Shown here: one piece after another, positions 60,788-64,000 of the stretch | Layout of the letters: each line of letters starts with the position of its first letter | Position numbering within the stretch: the stretch's first letter is position 1 | Source: an uncultured Geobacteraceae bacterium | GTDB taxonomy: Bacteria; Desulfobacterota; Desulfuromonadia; Geobacterales; Pseudopelobacteraceae | DNA: 64,000 nucleotides | Reading direction: 5' to 3' | NCBI GenBank assembly: GCA_903939115.1 | Contig: CAJAFV010000079.1 | Span: 1-64,000 of the forward strand | Translations under genes and position numbers: made by a program | Notes under the pieces: generated by a model | What the model was told of the DNA's origin: nothing | Databases searched by the model: none | The model's input: only the letters and a program-made list of their open reading frames with translations

Positions 60788-62143
60788 TTACTTTTTTCTG
60801 TTCGTCGAATACGTTTTATACACCACAGCTTTTTCACGATCGTAAGTGAAGGCCTGGTGACAGCCGGGAGCGCATCTGCCGCCAGAGGTTGAGATTGTTA
60901 GATTGACCGGTATGTCCCATACACCGAATTTCAAGACCTCTTTATCGATCAACTTCTCGCCGTTGCTGGCGTGGGCCTGGTGGCAGACGCGGCAGCTGCG
61001 GCTCTTGCGACTGTTGACGACGTGGACATAATGAAGGTTACGTTTACCGTTGCGAAATTTAGTGTAAATAGTGGTTTCGGCAAAACGGAGAAGGTTTTTC
61101 TCATGACATGAAAGGCATGCGCTGTAGATACCCTCTTTGTACGGAACGTAGATTTCGGCCGGGTAGCTCCCTCGGAGCATGCGGAAATTGTCAGAACCAT
61201 GCGGATCATGGCAGGCCGCGCATTGGCCCTTTTTTATCGGTCCATGCAGATATTTCTTGTCCTCAAGATCTTTCTTCATATTGCGCAACGGAGGAGTACC
61301 TAAATTGTCTTTATCGTGACAGTTCAGGCAGGCGGACATTTCATCAAACGGCAGGAGTCGCTTGTTGTCGGAATAATGAGCAGAGTGGCAGGAACTGCAG
61401 CCCCCCTCCTGACTCAACGGTTTGTGCGGCACCTTTACGCCGGCCAGTTTTTTGGCTATCTTGCCGTGGCACTCAATGCAGAGTTCCGGAATTTTCTGTT
61501 TCAGGATCTTGCTGACCGACGAACCATGAGGGTTGTGACAGGCGGTGCAGGGACCGTCCTTGACCGGCGGATGGGTGACTTTAGCGTTCTTCAGCTCAGT
61601 AGCGAAGTCGTTGTGGCATGAGAGACAGAGATTTCTGACCGGAGCGTCGAGGAGTGCTTTTTCGTTGGCTTCATGCGCGGCATGACACTTGTTGCAGGCG
61701 CCGACGGCAACAGGGCCATGCATGAAGCGCTGCTTGAACGGTTCAGGGTTATGACACGTAACACAAAGTTCCGTTCTGTCTTCACGAACGTCCAGCAAAA
61801 ATTTGCCAGCGGCGCCGTGAGGTTTGTGACAGGCGAGGCAGTCGCCCTCTTTTACCGGCGAATGCATTACTTTCTTACTGCCAAAGGGGGTGTGACATTG
61901 AGCGCAAAGAACGGGTACCTTGACAACCAGTTCCCAACTCTTCCCCCCCAGTAACGGATGGGTCGTGTTTTTTTGGTGGTGACATGACAGGCACTCTTGT
62001 CCCTGTACCGGGGCATGCGGTTTTTCCGTGCCGAGAATCGCCTGGTGACAGGAGGTCGCCGAGCAGGTCTGCGCGGAGGAGGAACCCTGGAATAGAATGA
62101 CCAGGAGTAGCGCGAAATATGAAATGCTGAGGAATCTGTTCAT
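60788..62143 (-). CDS. Multiheme c-type cytochrome (about 15 heme motifs)
   Basis: 451 residues. The signal peptide is ISYFALLLVILFQGSSSA. Thirteen CXXCH motifs of the paired type (CLACHKPHG, CNKCHAAH, CTACHNPHG, CSSCHSAH, CAACHDPHG, and others) plus CSATSCH (CX4CH) near the N-terminus and CAPGCH (CX3CH) near the C-terminus. ATG 62143 was chosen because the signal peptide starts there. Repeated HGP...C/HPP...C spacing indicates internal duplication. It is a candidate periplasmic-to-outer-membrane wire of the operon. Confidence 0.92.
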   Translation of the reverse strand: MNRFLSISYFALLLVILFQGSSSAQTCSATSCHQAILGTEKPHAPVQGQECLSCHHQKNTTHPLLGGKSWELVVKVPVLCAQCHTPFGSKKVMHSPVKEGDCLACHKPHGAAGKFLLDVREDRTELCVTCHNPEPFKQRFMHGPVAVGACNKCHAAHEANEKALLDAPVRNLCLSCHNDFATELKNAKVTHPPVKDGPCTACHNPHGSSVSKILKQKIPELCIECHGKIAKKLAGVKVPHKPLSQEGGCSSCHSAHYSDNKRLLPFDEMSACLNCHDKDNLGTPPLRNMKKDLEDKKYLHGPIKKGQCAACHDPHGSDNFRMLRGSYPAEIYVPYKEGIYSACLSCHEKNLLRFAETTIYTKFRNGKRNLHYVHVVNSRKSRSCRVCHQAHASNGEKLIDKEVLKFGVWDIPVNLTISTSGGRCAPGCHQAFTYDREKAVVYKTYSTNRKK

Positions 62144-62267
62144 TGCATACCTGTTCAATAGAGAGAGGCTGGTTTTTAACGGTGGCATTTATCGCCGATT
62201 ACGATACTGATCAGATTGTGAAAAATCAAGTCAAAACGTCAGTCAGAGAGTCAGAACGGCGTATTCC

Positions 62268-63020
62268 TCAATTCCTCACACGGAACAGCGATAGTGGTGC
62301 TTTAATTCTGAGCGGCGCCCGAAACTGGTCCATGGGGTATGATGACGGTAGAGGCGACAATGGCGAAGCTTTTTTGATTATCTCAGCGATCAACCGGTCA
62401 GCTTCGCTTGAGCCGGTGCTCCGCACAAGCTGCTGCGCCTCAATGGTGCCGTCCCGATGAATTATTATTTCAAAGTAGCCATCCTCGCGAAGCGGATCTT
62501 TGAGAAGCCCGGCTTTGTCCCACCACTCCCGGTTAATTTTTTCTACCATCTCGGAATAATACGCCCGAACGTCATCCCGCAACGTTTTGCCATCAGCCAA
62601 CATGCTGAAATAGCCATGCGTCATTCCTAAGCCAAGAGGGGTCGATATCAGGCCACCCTCTTTTCCGGCATTTACGGTCTCTGGAGGCTGAGGTGCAGCA
62701 GGTGGCTCCTGCAGCGGTTCCTGAACAGCTCTTTCCGCTTCCCGGGCTGGCTGTGGAGGAACTGCCATTGCAGGAAGCTGGTCAGGAGGAGCGGGGAGCG
62801 GTTGTGACGGAGCGGAAAGCGATGGAGAAAGTTCAATTTCCTGAATCATAAGGGGGGCGGAATGTTTTCCACTGGTACTGAAACCGCTGAAAAAAATGAC
62901 CAGCAGTGCAGCACCGCCATGGAATAGCAGAGAAATCACAAGCGCCCACTGCATCAAGCGCGTCCTGAAATTGGGGAGAGGGGGGGTGGTTGTGGTGTCT
63001 AGTAGTGCTGATGAGGTCAT
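62268..63020 (-). CDS. TonB-like energy-transducing protein
   Basis: About 250 residues. One membrane segment (MQWALVISLLFHGGAALLVIFF) near 25-45, a Pro/Ala/Gln-rich spacer (PSQPLPAPPDQLPAMAVPPQ) and a C-terminal domain of the TonB/TolA C type (YFEIIIHRDGTIEAQQLVRSTG). No ExbB or ExbD is in the window. ATG 63020 was taken as the start; the frame extends 26 codons further across the repeat. It may energise an outer-membrane component of the cytochrome operon. Confidence 0.8.
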   Translation of the reverse strand: MTSSALLDTTTTPPLPNFRTRLMQWALVISLLFHGGAALLVIFFSGFSTSGKHSAPLMIQEIELSPSLSAPSQPLPAPPDQLPAMAVPPQPAREAERAVQEPLQEPPAAPQPPETVNAGKEGGLISTPLGLGMTHGYFSMLADGKTLRDDVRAYYSEMVEKINREWWDKAGLLKDPLREDGYFEIIIHRDGTIEAQQLVRSTGSSEADRLIAEIIKKASPLSPLPSSYPMDQFRAPLRIKAPLSLFRVRN

Positions 63021-63047
63021 AGATGCTTTGGATATTCGAACTGACGT

Positions 63048-63136
63048 AGGGGCGCACTGCGTGCGCCCCTTGTGTGGATATCGGATGACTATGGGCACTG
63101 CTGATTAACCAGGCACAGGGCGCACGCAGTGCGCCC
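63048..63136. repeat. Pair of inverted palindromic hairpins (MITE/REP-like)
   Basis: AGGGGCGCAC-TGC-GTGCGCCCCT (63048-63070) is a perfect 10-bp hairpin. The second hairpin GGGCGCAC-GCA-GTGCGCCC (63118-63136) is its reverse complement over 19 bases. The pair brackets a 47-base spacer between the cytochrome stop and the TonB-like start. Confidence 0.8.
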
Positions 63137-63148
63137 CTGCCAAGGTTA

Positions 63149-64000
63149 CTATTTCTTCTTTGTTTTAATCACCGCTGGCGGCTTTACCGCAGCCGCAGCT
63201 GGTGGAGCGGCATCTTTGAAGTTGTTCAGGTCATGGGCGATACTGTGGCAGAAGCCGCAATTCGGGAATTTGGCCAGCATGGCTGCCGGGTGACGTGTGC
63301 CGTGACAGCTTTGGCACTGCGGCACCATTTTGTGTTTTGCTTGATGGCAGGCGACACATGCCAGTTTGCTATGTTTAAATTTGCTGGCCGAAAGCAGGTC
63401 ATACGCTTTCTTATGGCAGGCAGCGCAGTCTTTTGACGGAGTTTTCTCATTGTAGGCGACGTTCTTCGGCATATGCGCCTGGTGGCATTTTTTACAGTCG
63501 GCGGTGGTCTGCTCGGCGAAGTGCGTTTTATGACACTTGGTGCAGTCCGGAATTTTGCCGTGAGTATTATGGCAGAAGCTGCAGGCAAGGGCGGTATGTT
63601 TGCTCTTGTTGTCGCGCAGCTTAACGATCTGGCCGGCATGGCAGGTCACGCATGGGTCGGTTACATTGTTGCCGAATGTGATTTTGAGAGGTGTGTGGGG
63701 ATTCGAATGGCAACTCGTACACGCAGCCAGTTTGAAATGCGCTTTCCCTTCGTGGCATTGGCTGCAGAGCGGAATAATCTTCTTAGTCGTAGGAGGGTGC
63801 CCATTGTGACAGTCCTGGCAGCCGATCTCGGTTTTGTGTTTGCGGCCTTCCGCTGCAATGTCTGCCGGTGGTTTGCTGTGACATTTGGCGCAGTCATCAT
63901 TCGCCAGTTTCGGGGCTGCAGAAGCCGTTACAGGATCGGCGGCATAAACCAAGCTCTGAACCAAAAGAAGGGCCAGTCCGGCCAGTAAGACAATCCATAC
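63149..64000 (-). CDS. Dodecaheme c-type cytochrome, 5' end outside window
   Basis: At least 283 residues; the frame is open to the right edge, and WIVLLAGLALLLVQSLVYAADP is the visible part of a signal peptide, so the start lies just beyond 64000. Twelve CXXCH motifs are visible (CAKCH, CQDCHNGH, CSQCH, CTSCH, CVTCH, CSFCHNTHG, CTKCH, CKKCHQAH, CAACH, CVACHQAKH, CQSCHGTRH, CGFCH). The C-terminal tail is Pro/Ala/Lys-rich. A periplasmic cytochrome at the head of the visible conduit operon. Confidence 0.92.
   Translation of the reverse strand, partial: VWIVLLAGLALLLVQSLVYAADPVTASAAPKLANDDCAKCHSKPPADIAAEGRKHKTEIGCQDCHNGHPPTTKKIIPLCSQCHEGKAHFKLAACTSCHSNPHTPLKITFGNNVTDPCVTCHAGQIVKLRDNKSKHTALACSFCHNTHGKIPDCTKCHKTHFAEQTTADCKKCHQAHMPKNVAYNEKTPSKDCAACHKKAYDLLSASKFKHSKLACVACHQAKHKMVPQCQSCHGTRHPAAMLAKFPNCGFCHSIAHDLNNFKDAAPPAAAAVKPPAVIKTKKK

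Overview
The window looks like the chromosome of a Geobacter-type member of the Desulfuromonadia/Geobacterales. This is inferred from the gene content: large multiheme c-type cytochromes beside a beta-barrel and NHL beta-propellers, many hybrid histidine kinases, sigma-54 promoters and a large exopolysaccharide locus. No marker gene fixes the species.

Layout. (1) 1-4282: right end of an integrated mobile element. It holds a partial replication-relaxation-like protein, two small proteins, a VirD4/HerA-type ATPase, a highly structured intergenic segment, an HNH endonuclease with a perfect consensus promoter, an excisionase-like HTH protein overlapping a tyrosine integrase, and a 50-residue CxxC protein. 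It abuts the 5' end of tRNA-Arg(CCG) at 4284-4360. (2) 4366-9847: core genes aroE-aroK, a possible small RNA, a lipoprotein, a rhodanese lipoprotein and a glycogen-debranching enzyme. (3) 9859-15542, minus strand: four glycosyltransferase genes (one fused to a serine-acetyltransferase-like domain) and a polysaccharide-lyase-like protein. (4) 15723-18049, minus strand: a 125-residue photoactive-yellow-protein (PYP) homologue directly upstream of a hybrid histidine kinase. (5) 18536-35300, plus strand: a long run that mixes capsule/EPS export (Wza-like, Wzz/Wzc-like, Wzy-like, glycosyltransferases, sugar nucleotide enzymes) with an RsbU/RsbV/RsbW-like partner-switching set, a lone GspE/PilB-type ATPase and a heme-containing histidine kinase. 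(6) 35310-51063, minus strand: glycosyltransferase, flippase, glycoside hydrolase, PilZ, FapA/DUF342 and five two-component proteins, one paired with a periplasmic binding protein. (7) 51372-64000, minus strand: extracellular electron transfer region. Two nearly identical tetraheme cytochrome genes each have their own sigma-54 promoter and terminator. Upstream of them lies an operon of multiheme cytochromes (12, 5, about 15 and about 12 heme motifs), two NHL-propeller lipoproteins, an outer-membrane beta-barrel and a TonB-like protein.

Read together, regions 3-6 look like a matrix/EPS locus under dense sensory control (light, heme/redox, c-di-GMP, periplasmic ligand). Region 7 looks like a trans-envelope electron conduit plus secreted small cytochromes. 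The most unexpected items are the PYP homologue with its chromophore cysteine conserved, the structured segment upstream of the HNH gene, the duplicated sigma-54-controlled tetraheme cytochromes, and the partner-switching genes inside the EPS cluster.
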